Origin: Variovorax sp. MHTC-1
Lineage (GTDB): Bacteria; Pseudomonadota; Gammaproteobacteria; Burkholderiales; Burkholderiaceae_C
DNA length: 46,383 bases
Assembly: GCF_003984645.1 (NCBI RefSeq)
Contig: NZ_RWKI01000026.1
Location: 1-46,383 of the forward strand
Direction: 5' to 3'
Shown here: positions 15,426 to 23,459 of the stretch, one piece after another
Layout of the letters: each line of letters starts with the position of its first letter
Position numbering within the stretch: the stretch's first letter is position 1
Program-made: the position numbers and the translations under genes
Notes under the pieces: model-generated
The model's input: the letters and a program-made list of their open reading frames with translations, nothing else
What the model was told of the DNA's origin: nothing
Database searches by the model: none

Positions 15426-16376
15426 ATGGACCGCCTGGAAAACATTGAGACATTCGTTCGGGTCGCGCAGACACAGAGCTTCGCCGAGGCTGCCAGGCAG
15501 CTGCGCGTAGCCAAGTCGGTGGTCACCAGCCGCGTGAAGCAGCTCGAAGACCACGTCGGTGCGCCGCTGTTCCACCGCAGCACGCGGGTCGTGCGGCTCA
15601 GCGACGTCGGGCAGGCCTTCCTGCGCGACTGCACCGAGCTGGTCGGGCGGGCCAACGACATCATGGACCAGATGCGCGGCGCGCGGGCCGGGCCGACCGG
15701 CACGCTGCGCGTCCACGCGCTGACCGGCTTCGTGCTCGGCCATTTCGCATCCTTGCTGCGCGCCTTCCAGGTCAGCTACCCCGACATCCGTCTCGAACTG
15801 ATCGTGAGCGATGCGGTGGTGGACCCGGTCAAGACCGGCGTCGACTGCGCGCTGCAGATCTTCCCGGCCGCCTCGACCGAGCTGGTTTCGCGACCGCTTT
15901 TCCCGGTGCGCCGCGTGTTCTGCGCCACGCCCGAGTACCTGCGCACGCACGGCGCGCCGCAGAGCCCGCGCGAGCTGCACAAGCACACGCTCGGCCTTTA
16001 CTCGGGCTACCCGACACGCGACCGCTGGACCTTCCATCACGACGGCGAGCAGGTGACGATCTACATGAGCGCAGCCCTGTTGACAAACAGCGTGCACCTG
16101 CTGCGCGAATACGCGCTCGAGCATGCCGGCATCGTCTGCCTGCCGACGCTGGTGGCCGGCGATGCGATCCTGCGCGGCGACCTGCAGGTGGTGCTGCCCG
16201 AGCACCAACTGTCATCGTTCTCGCTCAGCGCGGTCTATGCGGGCACTTCGCGCAATGCCTTCAAGCTGCGCCTCTTCATCGAGCACATCACCGCGGCCTT
16301 CGCGCGCGTGCCGCCGTGGGATGCGGCGATGATCGAGCGCGGTTTGCTGCCCGCCGAGCTGATCGCCGACGCTTAG
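15426..16376 (+). CDS. LysR-type regulator, likely of the hydroquinone operon
   Basis: This 316-residue LysR regulator of the CrgA/DsdC-like subgroup has a winged helix-turn-helix at about 1-60 (MDRLENIETFVRVAQTQSFA, then KSVVTSRVKQLEDHVGAPLF). The effector domain includes the conserved GTLRVHALTGFVLGHF start and VKTGVDCALQIF. The start is the ATG at 15426; no strong RBS is visible. The gene lies immediately upstream of and in the same direction as the hydroquinone operon. A LysR-type dyad lies between them at 16633-16655, so it is the best candidate activator. The effector is unknown, perhaps a pathway intermediate. Confidence 0.88.
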   Translation: MDRLENIETFVRVAQTQSFAEAARQLRVAKSVVTSRVKQLEDHVGAPLFHRSTRVVRLSDVGQAFLRDCTELVGRANDIMDQMRGARAGPTGTLRVHALTGFVLGHFASLLRAFQVSYPDIRLELIVSDAVVDPVKTGVDCALQIFPAASTELVSRPLFPVRRVFCATPEYLRTHGAPQSPRELHKHTLGLYSGYPTRDRWTFHHDGEQVTIYMSAALLTNSVHLLREYALEHAGIVCLPTLVAGDAILRGDLQVVLPEHQLSSFSLSAVYAGTSRNAFKLRLFIEHITAAFARVPPWDAAMIERGLLPAELIADA

Positions 16377-16403
16377 GATCGGTTCGCTCAGCAGCGTGTC
16401 CAC

Positions 16404-16587
16404 GGAGGCGGGCGGTGTGCCCTGGGCCGGCCGTTGAGTCACCGGCGAGCACCGCAGCGCAGGACGGATCAGGGCCGCGCGTGTTTGAGCGAAGCGAGTT
16501 TGCGCGGACCCCGTCCTGGGCGAGGAGCAGCAGCGAAGCCCGAAGGGCCGGTGACGTCGGCCGGCACAGGGCATACCGCCCGCCTCC
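16404..16587. repeat. 184-bp nested palindromic element
   Basis: This lies in the 377-bp gap between the LysR gene and the dioxygenase operon. Terminal arms 16404-16432 and 16559-16587 pair at 27 of 29 positions. Inside are three more helices in order: GTCACCGGC (16438) with GCCGGTGAC (16547), CAGGACGG (16460) with CCGTCCTG (16511), and CCGCGC (16475) with GCGCGG (16502). The loop contains GTTTGAGCGAAGCGAGTTTG, which I associate with dispersed repeats in comamonad genomes. A MITE-like element or long attenuating RNA hairpin is possible. No ORF with coding character is seen here. Confidence 0.75.
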
Positions 16588-16617
16588 GCACCCCAGCGTG
16601 ACGACCAACCCCATCCC

Positions 16618-16627
16618 GGGTTAACCC
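16618..16627. promoter_or_regulatory. Perfect GGGTTAACCC palindrome
   Basis: This 10-bp perfect palindrome lies 6 bp before the LysR-type dyad and about 130 bp upstream of the dioxygenase start. It may be a second operator half of the same control region. A function is not established. Confidence 0.3.
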
Positions 16628-16632
16628 TGCGG

Positions 16633-16655
16633 ATTGACCGGATTCGCCGAACAAT
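16633..16655. promoter_or_regulatory. LysR-type operator candidate upstream of the hydroquinone operon
   Basis: The 23-bp dyad reads ATTG-N2-CGG-N5-CCG-N2-CAAT, with seven paired positions per arm. It lies about 100 bp before the start of the small dioxygenase subunit. Size and AT-rich outer arms match LysR recognition sites. The LysR gene next door is the likely binder. Confidence 0.55.
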
Positions 16656-16753
16656 GCGGCCCGCATTTAGACCCTACCCGTGAGGGCCTTCGTTTCCTAG
16701 AGTTCAGCCATCGCAGCGAGAGCGCTGCTTCGACGACCCAGGAGACAAAGCCC

Positions 16754-17266
16754 ATGACCGCCACCGGCTACCAGACCCGCTTCGGGTCGCTCAAGCATTT
16801 CGAAAAAGGCCATGTCGAGCCGATTGCCGACGACGTGCGCCACTACGCCTTCTCGAACTGTTTCGAAATCGCGAGCAAGAGCAAGCCCTACGAGAAGGTC
16901 GTGTTCGGCCAGAACCAGATCTACGTGCTCGAGACCCTGCGCGCCGAAGGCAACTCGCCCTGGTACACCTGCGCGCACGATGAGTTCGCGCTGGCGATGG
17001 ACGGCGAGCTCGAGGTTCACCTCATCAAGCTCGACGCCTCCCAGACCGTCGCCGACGTAGAGAAGAACGGCGCGGTGCTCGTGAAGGGCGAACCGAAGGG
17101 CCGGAAGATGGGCTGGATGAAGCTCTCGCGCGGCCACCAGGGCCTGCTGCCGAAGAACACCGCCTACCAATTCCGCAGCGTCGGCGAGCCCGGCGTGATC
17201 GTGCTGCAGACCTGCAAGGGCGAACTCTCTGTCGAGAAGTGGGCAGAAATTTGTCAGACGCACTGA
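16754..17266 (+). CDS. Hydroquinone 1,2-dioxygenase, small (alpha) subunit
   Basis: This 170-residue cupin-fold protein matches the small subunit of two-component hydroquinone 1,2-dioxygenases (HapC and PnpC type, about 18 kDa). With the large subunit it cleaves hydroquinone to 4-hydroxymuconic semialdehyde. Cupin strands are visible in NQIYVLETLRAEGNSPWYTC, AHDEFALAMDGELEVHLIKL and RGHQGLLPKNTAYQF. Iron in this family sits in the large subunit. AGGAGACAAAGCCC precedes the ATG. The longer frame upstream to 16634 is non-coding. Automatic pipelines may label such proteins hydroxyquinol dioxygenase, but that enzyme has an unrelated intradiol fold. Confidence 0.82.
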   Translation: MTATGYQTRFGSLKHFEKGHVEPIADDVRHYAFSNCFEIASKSKPYEKVVFGQNQIYVLETLRAEGNSPWYTCAHDEFALAMDGELEVHLIKLDASQTVADVEKNGAVLVKGEPKGRKMGWMKLSRGHQGLLPKNTAYQFRSVGEPGVIVLQTCKGELSVEKWAEICQTH

Positions 17267-17286
17267 ACCCACGGAGGAATCAAGCC

Positions 17287-18294
17287 ATGAACGCACCCGC
17301 AGAACTCGCCAAGGTCATCGCGTCGCAGCCCGACGCCACGCTCGGCTACAAGGACTTCTCTCTCGGCAGCTTCGGCTTCCGGCGCGACGAGTATTTCGCC
17401 CACATCACCTGGAAGACCCGGGACGGCCGGCCGATGAGCCACACCATGGATGTCGGCAACTACCTGCGCGCCCTGATGCGCGACGTGGCCTGGGGCTTCT
17501 TCTACGGCTGGGTCAACTTCGACGACGTGGTCGGCACCGTCAACCACTACCAGTCGGTCGACCTCTACGCCGGCAGTTACAACGGCACGATGAAGGAAGC
17601 CGGCATCGACCTGCTCGAGAACTTCCCGACCGCGCAGATCCGCGCCACCTTCGAGGCCATGCTCGACGACTGGACCAACGAGAGCTTCGACCCCTTCAGC
17701 GCACCGCAGGAAACCGGCTCGCCCTACGGCCGGAAGAAGGGCAACAACACCGCCAAGATCACCCGCGCGCGCGAGCTCGCCAAGCGCTGCGTGGGCCTGA
17801 AGGACGACCTCCGGCTGCGCAGCGACGACACCGGCGCGCCGGTCAACCGCGCCTTCGCCGACGTGCCGCAGGGGGAGCCCGAGCTGCATCCCGAACCCGG
17901 CTTCGAGGACGAGGTGCATGCCTTCAACCTCTTCGGCTTCCTGAGCCGCTCGCAGGTGACGTGGAACCCCAGCTTCACCTCGGTGGTGAAGCACAGCTTC
18001 ATGTGCCCGACCACCGAGGAGCACATCCTGCCGATCATCCACGGCAACGACCGCGTCGAGTGGTTCTTCCAGATGACCGACGAGATCCACTGGGACTGCG
18101 GCGACAAGAACACCGGCAAGCCGATGGCCCGCGTGATCATGAAGGCCGGCGACATGGCTGCCATGCCCGCCTACTGCCGCCACCAGGGCTACAGCCCCAA
18201 GCGCTCGATGCTGCTGGTGTGGGAGAACGGCTCGCCGAGCCTGGTCTACGAGATCCAGAAGGGCGAGAGCCCTGAGATCCCCGTGAGCTTTTGA
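17287..18294 (+). CDS. Hydroquinone 1,2-dioxygenase, large (beta) subunit
   Basis: This 335-residue catalytic subunit is of the HapD/PnpD type (about 38 kDa). The 2-His-1-carboxylate Fe(II) site known from PnpD (His256, Asn258 nearby, Glu262, His303) appears with the same spacing: His252-x-Asn254-x3-Glu258 in IIHGNDRVEWFF and His299 in AYCRHQGYSP. It cleaves para-diols next to a hydroxyl, unlike catechol dioxygenases. GGAGG is 9-13 bp upstream of the ATG, and the gene follows the small subunit after 20 bp. Together with an aldehyde dehydrogenase and a maleylacetate reductase in the same operon the assignment is strong. The natural substrate could be a substituted hydroquinone. Confidence 0.85.
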   Translation: MNAPAELAKVIASQPDATLGYKDFSLGSFGFRRDEYFAHITWKTRDGRPMSHTMDVGNYLRALMRDVAWGFFYGWVNFDDVVGTVNHYQSVDLYAGSYNGTMKEAGIDLLENFPTAQIRATFEAMLDDWTNESFDPFSAPQETGSPYGRKKGNNTAKITRARELAKRCVGLKDDLRLRSDDTGAPVNRAFADVPQGEPELHPEPGFEDEVHAFNLFGFLSRSQVTWNPSFTSVVKHSFMCPTTEEHILPIIHGNDRVEWFFQMTDEIHWDCGDKNTGKPMARVIMKAGDMAAMPAYCRHQGYSPKRSMLLVWENGSPSLVYEIQKGESPEIPVSF

Positions 18295-18349
18295 CAAGCG
18301 ACAACGCGCCGCTCGCGCGGCGCGTCCTTCTGGTGTTGAGGAGACAAAA

Positions 18350-20092
18350 ATGGCAGACCACGTCAGGTCGGATGCCGGCGCAGCATCGCGCCGGCGCTTC
18401 ATGCAGCAGGCCGGCGCAGGCTCGGCGGCGGTCGCGGCCGCAACACTGGGCCTGGCGGCGCAGGACGCCGAAGCGGCACCGGCCTTCGACGCGAGCTACG
18501 ACGTCGTGGTCTGCGGCAGCGGCTGCGGCGGGCTGGCCTCGGCGCTGTTTGCGCGCTGGCAGGGCAACAGCGCGGTGATCCTCGAGAAAGCCGGCAGCAT
18601 CGGCGGCACCACCGCCAAGGCCGCGTTCTGGTACTGGGTGCCGAACAACGAGGCGATGAAGAAAGCCGGCATTGCCGACCCGAAGCCCGACTTCCTGAAG
18701 TACGTGGCGCGGCTGTCGAGTCCGCAGACCTACGACCCGGCGCATCCCCGCCTTGGCCTCACGCCATGGGAGTACGACATGTGCTCCGCCTTCTACGACA
18801 GCGCCTCGCCGGCGGCCGAGCTGCTGGCGGCCAAGGGCGCGCTGCCCTATCGCCACGTGGCCGACGTGCCCGACTACTTCGCCGAGCTGCCGGAAGACAA
18901 GGCGCCCAAGGGCCGCGTGCTGGTGCCGAAGGACGCGATCCCGAGCATGTCCGACGGCGGCCTGGTGGCCGTGCGCACGATGTCGACCAAGGCGCGGCAG
19001 GATGGCATTCCGATCCGCACCGGCATCCGCGTGACCAAGGTGCTGCAGGATAAGTCCGGCCGCGTGATCGGCGTCGAGGCGAAGGACGAGCTCGACGCCA
19101 CGGTGCGCCTGCGCGCGAGGAAGGCCGTGATCTTCGCCACCGGCGGCTTCACGCACAACGCCGAGCTGCGCAAGAACTTCTTGAACGGCCCGATCTACGG
19201 CGGCTGCGCGGCGCCCAGCAACGAGGGCGACTTCGTGCAGATCGCCGGGCCGCTGGGCGCCCAGCTGCGCAACATGAACTACGCCTGGACCTGCCCGATC
19301 CCGCTGGAGAAGGCGATCGCGAAGGATGGCTCGATCTCGGGCATGTTCTCCGTGGCGGGCGACTCGATGCTCTTCGTCAACAAGTACGGACAGCGCAACG
19401 TCAACGAGAAGCTGCAATACAACGAGTTGGCCCAGACCTTCTTCGAGTGGGACGGCGCCAAGGCCGAGTACCCGAACCTGGTGCGCATTGCGGTCTGGGA
19501 CCAGCGCTCGCAGCAGCATTCGGCCAGCGCCGAGTACGGCCGGCTGATCGTGCCGCCCGGCACCGACGACCGCCACGTGATCAAGGGCGCGACGCTCGCG
19601 GAACTGGCGCGCGCCATCGACGAGCGCCTGGCCAAGTACGCCAGCGCCACCGGCGGTGCGAAGCTCGCGCTCGATTTCCTGCCCAACCTGCAGGCCGCCA
19701 TCGCGCGCTTCAACCAGTTGGCGAAGACCGGCAAGGACCTCGACTTCCAGCGTGGCGAGCGCATCGTCGAGCAGCTCTTCAACGGCGACGTGAAGGCCGA
19801 GCCGGGCCGCTCCAATGCGACGATGTGGCCGCTGGCCGATGCGGGGCCGTACTACGCGGCGCTGGTCGTCGCCGGCACCCTCGACACCAAGGGCGGGCCC
19901 AAGACCGACACCCACGGCCGCGTGCTCGACGGCGCCGACCGGCCGATCCCCGGCCTCTACGGCGTCGGCAACTGCGTCGCTTCGGCCTCCGGCCGCGCCT
20001 ACTGGGCCGGCGGTGCGACGCTGGGGCCGATCATCGCCTTCGCCTACCGCGCGGCGAACGCGGCCCATGCCGAAGGCAGGAGCGCCACATGA
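18350..20092 (+). CDS. Tat-exported FAD-binding oxidoreductase, 3-ketosteroid dehydrogenase-like
   Basis: This 580-residue flavoprotein belongs to FAD_binding_2 (fumarate reductase and KstD superfamily). It has a twin-arginine signal (SRRRFMQQAG, residues 13-22), so it should act in the periplasm. The FAD Rossmann motif is YDVVVCGSGCGGLASALFA (50-68). IGGTTAKAAFWYWVPNN resembles the KstD segment GGST...IWIPNN. The C-terminal SGRAYWAGGATLGPIIAF carries Tyr551 and Gly555, aligning with catalytic Tyr487 and Gly491 of Rhodococcus KstD1. That suggests dehydrogenation next to a ketone rather than fumarate-type reduction. The next gene encodes a cytochrome c, starting on the overlapping ATGA, as likely electron acceptor. 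The substrate is unknown; a cyclic ketone leading to hydroquinone is inferred. Confidence 0.85.
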   Translation: MADHVRSDAGAASRRRFMQQAGAGSAAVAAATLGLAAQDAEAAPAFDASYDVVVCGSGCGGLASALFARWQGNSAVILEKAGSIGGTTAKAAFWYWVPNNEAMKKAGIADPKPDFLKYVARLSSPQTYDPAHPRLGLTPWEYDMCSAFYDSASPAAELLAAKGALPYRHVADVPDYFAELPEDKAPKGRVLVPKDAIPSMSDGGLVAVRTMSTKARQDGIPIRTGIRVTKVLQDKSGRVIGVEAKDELDATVRLRARKAVIFATGGFTHNAELRKNFLNGPIYGGCAAPSNEGDFVQIAGPLGAQLRNMNYAWTCPIPLEKAIAKDGSISGMFSVAGDSMLFVNKYGQRNVNEKLQYNELAQTFFEWDGAKAEYPNLVRIAVWDQRSQQHSASAEYGRLIVPPGTDDRHVIKGATLAELARAIDERLAKYASATGGAKLALDFLPNLQAAIARFNQLAKTGKDLDFQRGERIVEQLFNGDVKAEPGRSNATMWPLADAGPYYAALVVAGTLDTKGGPKTDTHGRVLDGADRPIPGLYGVGNCVASASGRAYWAGGATLGPIIAFAYRAANAAHAEGRSAT

Positions 20093-20451
20093 AGACCTGG
20101 CTTCTCATCCCGGCGCTGGCGCTCGCCGCGAACCTGGCCCACGCGCAATCGGCCGGCCAGCGCCTCGCGCAGACCGCGTGCATCCAGTGCCACAGCTTCG
20201 GCAAGGGCGAGCCGCACGGCGTCGGGCCCAACCTGTTCGGCCTGCTCGGAAAGCCGGCGGCATCCAACGCCGGCTTCACCTACTCGAAGCAGTACCTCGA
20301 CGCGATGAAAGGCAAGACCTGGGATCGCGCGCTGCTCGACAAGTGGCTCGCCGACACGCAGGCCGTCGCGCCCGGCAACACGATGGTCTATTTCCAGGAC
20401 GACCCGAAGAAGCGCGCCGCGCTCATCGAGTACATGCAATCGCAGAAGTGA
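20089..20451 (+). CDS. Periplasmic class I monohaem cytochrome c
   Basis: This 120-residue protein has a Sec signal peptide (cleavage near AHA, residue 19) and one haem site CIQCH (31-35), with Met99 (GNTMVYF) as probable sixth ligand. The HGVGPNLFGLLGKPA segment and length fit small class I cytochromes c. Its start overlaps the flavoprotein stop (ATGA). The two exported proteins therefore likely form a redox pair, with the cytochrome taking electrons from the flavoprotein to the respiratory chain. The reverse flow, feeding a reductase, cannot be excluded. Confidence 0.9.
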   Translation: MKTWLLIPALALAANLAHAQSAGQRLAQTACIQCHSFGKGEPHGVGPNLFGLLGKPAASNAGFTYSKQYLDAMKGKTWDRALLDKWLADTQAVAPGNTMVYFQDDPKKRAALIEYMQSQK

Positions 20452-20467
20452 AAGAAGGAGACTCACC

Positions 20468-20938
20468 ATGGCACTCACCCGTCAAACCATGACCGACGAG
20501 CAGCGCAAGTCGGTGGCGCTCGAATACCTCAAGGCTTACGACAACGGCGGCGTCACTTCCACCGGCGGCTCTATCCTCGACCTGTTCGCGAGCGATGCGC
20601 AGGTCTACTTTCCGAAATGGGGCCTGGCCAACGGCAAGGACGAGATCGGCAAGCTCTTCGGCGAAGTCGGCAGCCGCGGCAAATCCATTCGCCACGACTA
20701 CGCCGGCTTCAACTGGATCTTCACCGGCACGGACCTGTTCGCCTGCGAAGGCACGAGCTACGGCGAGCATGCCGACGGCCCCTGGCGCGCCGGCGTGCCC
20801 GAGTGGGGCGCGGGCCGCTGGTGCGACGTGTTCGAGGTGCGCGACTGGCTGATCCAGCGCTGCTTCATCTACCTTGATCCCGACTACGCGGGCAAGGACA
20901 CGGCGCGCTATCCGTGGTTGGCCGGAAAGACGACCTGA
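20468..20938 (+). CDS. NTF2-like (SnoaL / ketosteroid isomerase fold) protein
   Basis: This 156-residue cytoplasmic protein has the cone-shaped NTF2-like fold. Pointers are VALEYLKAYDNGG, ILDLFASDAQVYFPKWGLANG, KDEIGKLFGEVG, and the late strands WCDVFEVRDWLIQRCFIYLD. The fold includes ketosteroid isomerase and SnoaL cyclases, but also many non-enzymes. AAGGAG lies upstream of the ATG at 20468. It sits between the cytochrome and aldehyde dehydrogenase genes, so a step on the hydroquinone precursor, such as double-bond isomerisation, is conceivable. I cannot assign catalytic residues. Confidence 0.78.
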   Translation: MALTRQTMTDEQRKSVALEYLKAYDNGGVTSTGGSILDLFASDAQVYFPKWGLANGKDEIGKLFGEVGSRGKSIRHDYAGFNWIFTGTDLFACEGTSYGEHADGPWRAGVPEWGAGRWCDVFEVRDWLIQRCFIYLDPDYAGKDTARYPWLAGKTT

Positions 20939-20939
20939 C

Positions 20940-22448
20940 ATGAAACTCGCAGACATCCAGCAGGCCGCAGGCCTCAAGACGCCGATCCGCCACCAGCTCT
21001 TCATCGACGGCCGCTTCGTCGATGCCGAATCGGGCGAGACGCTGGCCACGCTGAACCCGCACGACAACTCGACCATCGCCGAGGTCGCGCTGGCCGGCCG
21101 CGCCGACGTCGACCGTGCCGTGGCCGCGGCGAAGCACGCCTTCCCGGCCTGGAGCCGCATGGCCGCGGCCGACCGAGGACGCATCTTGCTCAAGCTCGCC
21201 GACCTGATCGAGGCCAACGCCGAAGAACTCGCGCGCCTCGAATCGCTGGACACCGGTCATCCGGTGCGCGACTCGCGCAAGCTCGACGTGCCGCGCACGG
21301 CAGCCTGCTTCCGCTACTTCGGCGGCATGGCCGACAAGTTCCAGGGCGAGACCATTCCGGTGGAGCAGGGCTTCCTCAACTACACGCTGCGCGAGCCGGT
21401 CGGCATCGTGGGCCAGGTGGTGCCGTGGAACTTCCCGCTCATGTTCACGAGCTGGAAGATGGCGCCGGCGCTCGCGGCCGGCAACTGCATCGTGATGAAG
21501 CCGGCAGAAATCACGCCGCTTTCCTCGCTCAAGATCGTCGAGCTCATGGCCGAGGCCGGCATGCCCGATGGCGTAGTCAACATGCTGCCGGGGCTGGGCA
21601 GCGTCGCGGGCCAGTACATCGCCGAGCATCCCGAGATCGCGAAGATCGCCTTCACCGGCAGCACCGCCACTGGCCGGCGCATCGTGCAGGCCAGCGCCGG
21701 CAACCTCAAGAAGGTGCAGCTCGAGCTCGGCGGCAAGGGCCCCAACATCGTGTTCGAGGATGCAAACCTGCAGGCCGCCGTCAACGGCAGCGCCTGGGCC
21801 ATCTTCCACAACCAGGGGCAGGCCTGCATCGCGGGCTCGCGCCTGCTGCTGCACGAGAAGATCGCCGACGCCTTTCTCGACCAGTTCATCCCGCTCGCCA
21901 AGTCGATCCGGCTCGGCAACCCGCTCGACGATGCCACCGAGATGGGTCCGCTCACGAGCGCGCAGCATCGCGAGCGCGTGCTGAGCTATGTCGAAGTGGC
22001 GAAAGGCGAGGGCGGGGAAGTGCTCGCCGGCGGCGGCTCGCCCGGCGGCGAGCTCGCGCGCGGCTGCTACGTCGAGCCGACGGTGGTGCGCACGAAGTCG
22101 TATCGCGACCGCGTGGCGCAGGAAGAGGTCTTCGGCCCCTTCGTCACCGTGCTCAGCTTCAAGGACGACGCCGAGGCCATGCAGATCGCCAACGGCACCG
22201 ACTACGGCCTCGGCAGCGGCCTGTGGACCAGCAACCTGCAGCGCGCCCACCAGGTCGCGCGCGATCTGCACGCCGGCATGGTCTGGATCAACAGCTACAA
22301 GCGCGTCAATCCCGGCTCGCCTTTCGGCGGAGTCGGCCAGAGCGGCTACGGCCGCGAGATGGGCTTCGACGCGATGCGCGAATACACGCAGGTCAAGAGC
22401 GTCTGGGTCAATGTCGATGCTCAGTTCCCGCCGCACTTCAAGCGCTGA
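20940..22448 (+). CDS. Aldehyde dehydrogenase, likely 4-hydroxymuconic semialdehyde dehydrogenase
   Basis: This 502-residue NAD(P)-dependent aldehyde dehydrogenase has all family marks: VVPWNFPL (161-168), catalytic Glu262 in LELGGKGPN, and catalytic Cys296 in NQGQACIAGSR. By context it should oxidise 4-hydroxymuconic semialdehyde to maleylacetate, the step between the dioxygenase and the maleylacetate reductase in the same operon. The start ATG at 20940 is one base after the NTF2-like stop. The RBS is weak, so translation is probably coupled. Substrate identity rests on operon logic, not on a residue signature. Confidence 0.88.
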   Translation: MKLADIQQAAGLKTPIRHQLFIDGRFVDAESGETLATLNPHDNSTIAEVALAGRADVDRAVAAAKHAFPAWSRMAAADRGRILLKLADLIEANAEELARLESLDTGHPVRDSRKLDVPRTAACFRYFGGMADKFQGETIPVEQGFLNYTLREPVGIVGQVVPWNFPLMFTSWKMAPALAAGNCIVMKPAEITPLSSLKIVELMAEAGMPDGVVNMLPGLGSVAGQYIAEHPEIAKIAFTGSTATGRRIVQASAGNLKKVQLELGGKGPNIVFEDANLQAAVNGSAWAIFHNQGQACIAGSRLLLHEKIADAFLDQFIPLAKSIRLGNPLDDATEMGPLTSAQHRERVLSYVEVAKGEGGEVLAGGGSPGGELARGCYVEPTVVRTKSYRDRVAQEEVFGPFVTVLSFKDDAEAMQIANGTDYGLGSGLWTSNLQRAHQVARDLHAGMVWINSYKRVNPGSPFGGVGQSGYGREMGFDAMREYTQVKSVWVNVDAQFPPHFKR

Positions 22449-22473
22449 AAACCACCCCCGAAGAAAGAATCGA

Positions 22474-23448
22474 ATGATTGCTCCCCTCGTCAACATCCTT
22501 GCCGCCTGCGCCGTCCTGCTCGGCACCGCGGGCCCGTTGCACGCCCAGCAAGCCTGGCCGAGCAAGCCCGTGCGCGTGGTCGTCGCGTTCCCGCCAGGCG
22601 GCATCGTGGACACGGTGGCGCGCCAGCTGCAGCCGCGCCTGCAGGCGGCGCTGGGGCAGCCGGTGCTCATCGACAACCGGAGCGGCGCGGGCGGCACGGT
22701 CGGTTCGGCCGAGGTCGCCAGGGCCGCGCCGGACGGCCACACGCTGCTGATGGTGTTCGACAGCTACGCGAGCTATCCGCTGGTCTATCCCAAGCTCACG
22801 TTCGACATTGCCAAGGATCTCCAACCGGTGACGCAGATTGCGAGCAATCCGCTGGTGCTGGTGGTGAACCCGAAGGTGCCGGCCAACGACTTCAAGAGCT
22901 TCGTCGGCCTGCTCAAGTCACAGCCGGCCCAGTACAACTACGCGAGCGTCGGCCCCGGCTCCAGCAACCACCTGACGGCAGATCTCTTCAAGGCCCACAC
23001 CGGCACCTTCGTCACTCACATCCCTTATCGCGGCGGCGGCCCGGCGCAGCAGGACCTGCTGGGCGGCCAGGTCGAGATGATGTTTCTCTCGGCCGTGCTG
23101 GCGCAGCCGCATGTGAAGGCCGGCAAGCTGCGCGCGCTGGCCCAGACCGGTGCGCAGCGAGTTCCCGCGTACGCCGACACGCCGACGGTGGCCGAGAGCG
23201 GCTACCGCGGCTTCGAGGTCAACTCCTGGGTCGGCCTTCTGGCGCCGTCCGGCACGCCGCGCACGGTGGTCGACCGGCTGCAGTCGGAGGTGCGCAAGAT
23301 CGTGACCGATCCCGCTTTCGACCAGCGGCTGCGCGAGCAGGGCCTCACCGGCATCGCCAGCACGCCCGAGCAGTTCGCCGCCGCGCTCAAGACCGAGCAG
23401 GACAAGTGGACGCGGCTGGTGCGCGAGCGCAACCTGAGCCTGGAATAG
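22474..23448 (+). CDS. Bug-family (TctC-like) periplasmic solute receptor
   Basis: This 324-residue exported binding protein is of the tripartite tricarboxylate transporter receptor family that is greatly expanded in betaproteobacteria. There is a signal peptide (to about AHA/Q, residue 24), then AWPSKPVRVVVAFPPGGIVD, IDNRSGAGGTVG and YNYASVGPGSSNHLTADLF, all classic Bug segments. No TctA or TctB membrane gene is nearby, which is common for Bug proteins. It may bind an aromatic or cyclic acid fed to this pathway and pass it to a distant TctAB, or act as a sensor. Confidence 0.9.
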   Translation: MIAPLVNILAACAVLLGTAGPLHAQQAWPSKPVRVVVAFPPGGIVDTVARQLQPRLQAALGQPVLIDNRSGAGGTVGSAEVARAAPDGHTLLMVFDSYASYPLVYPKLTFDIAKDLQPVTQIASNPLVLVVNPKVPANDFKSFVGLLKSQPAQYNYASVGPGSSNHLTADLFKAHTGTFVTHIPYRGGGPAQQDLLGGQVEMMFLSAVLAQPHVKAGKLRALAQTGAQRVPAYADTPTVAESGYRGFEVNSWVGLLAPSGTPRTVVDRLQSEVRKIVTDPAFDQRLREQGLTGIASTPEQFAAALKTEQDKWTRLVRERNLSLE

Positions 23449-23459
23449 GAAAGACGGCG

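Noticed and set aside
16634..16662. Sigma-70 promoter with TTGACC at 16634
   Set aside because: No acceptable -10 hexamer lies 16-18 bp downstream. The TTGAC overlaps the LysR-type dyad instead.
16754..18294. Hydroxyquinol 1,2-dioxygenase
   Set aside because: Hydroxyquinol dioxygenases are single-subunit intradiol enzymes with Tyr/His iron ligands. These two proteins are cupin-like with a 2-His-1-carboxylate site of the hydroquinone dioxygenase type.
18137..20068. A 643-codon antisense frame over the flavoprotein gene
   Set aside because: The translation has no recognisable domain, while the plus strand has FAD motifs and a Tat signal. It is a GC-driven shadow.
18350..20092. Fumarate or urocanate reductase
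   Set aside because: The superfamily is shared, but the C-terminal YWAGGATLGP and WVPNN motifs match the ketosteroid-dehydrogenase side. Not excluded until modelled.
20865..22742. A 625-codon minus-strand frame opposite the aldehyde dehydrogenase
   Set aside because: It has no domain and covers the antisense of catalytic Glu/Cys motifs of a genuine enzyme.
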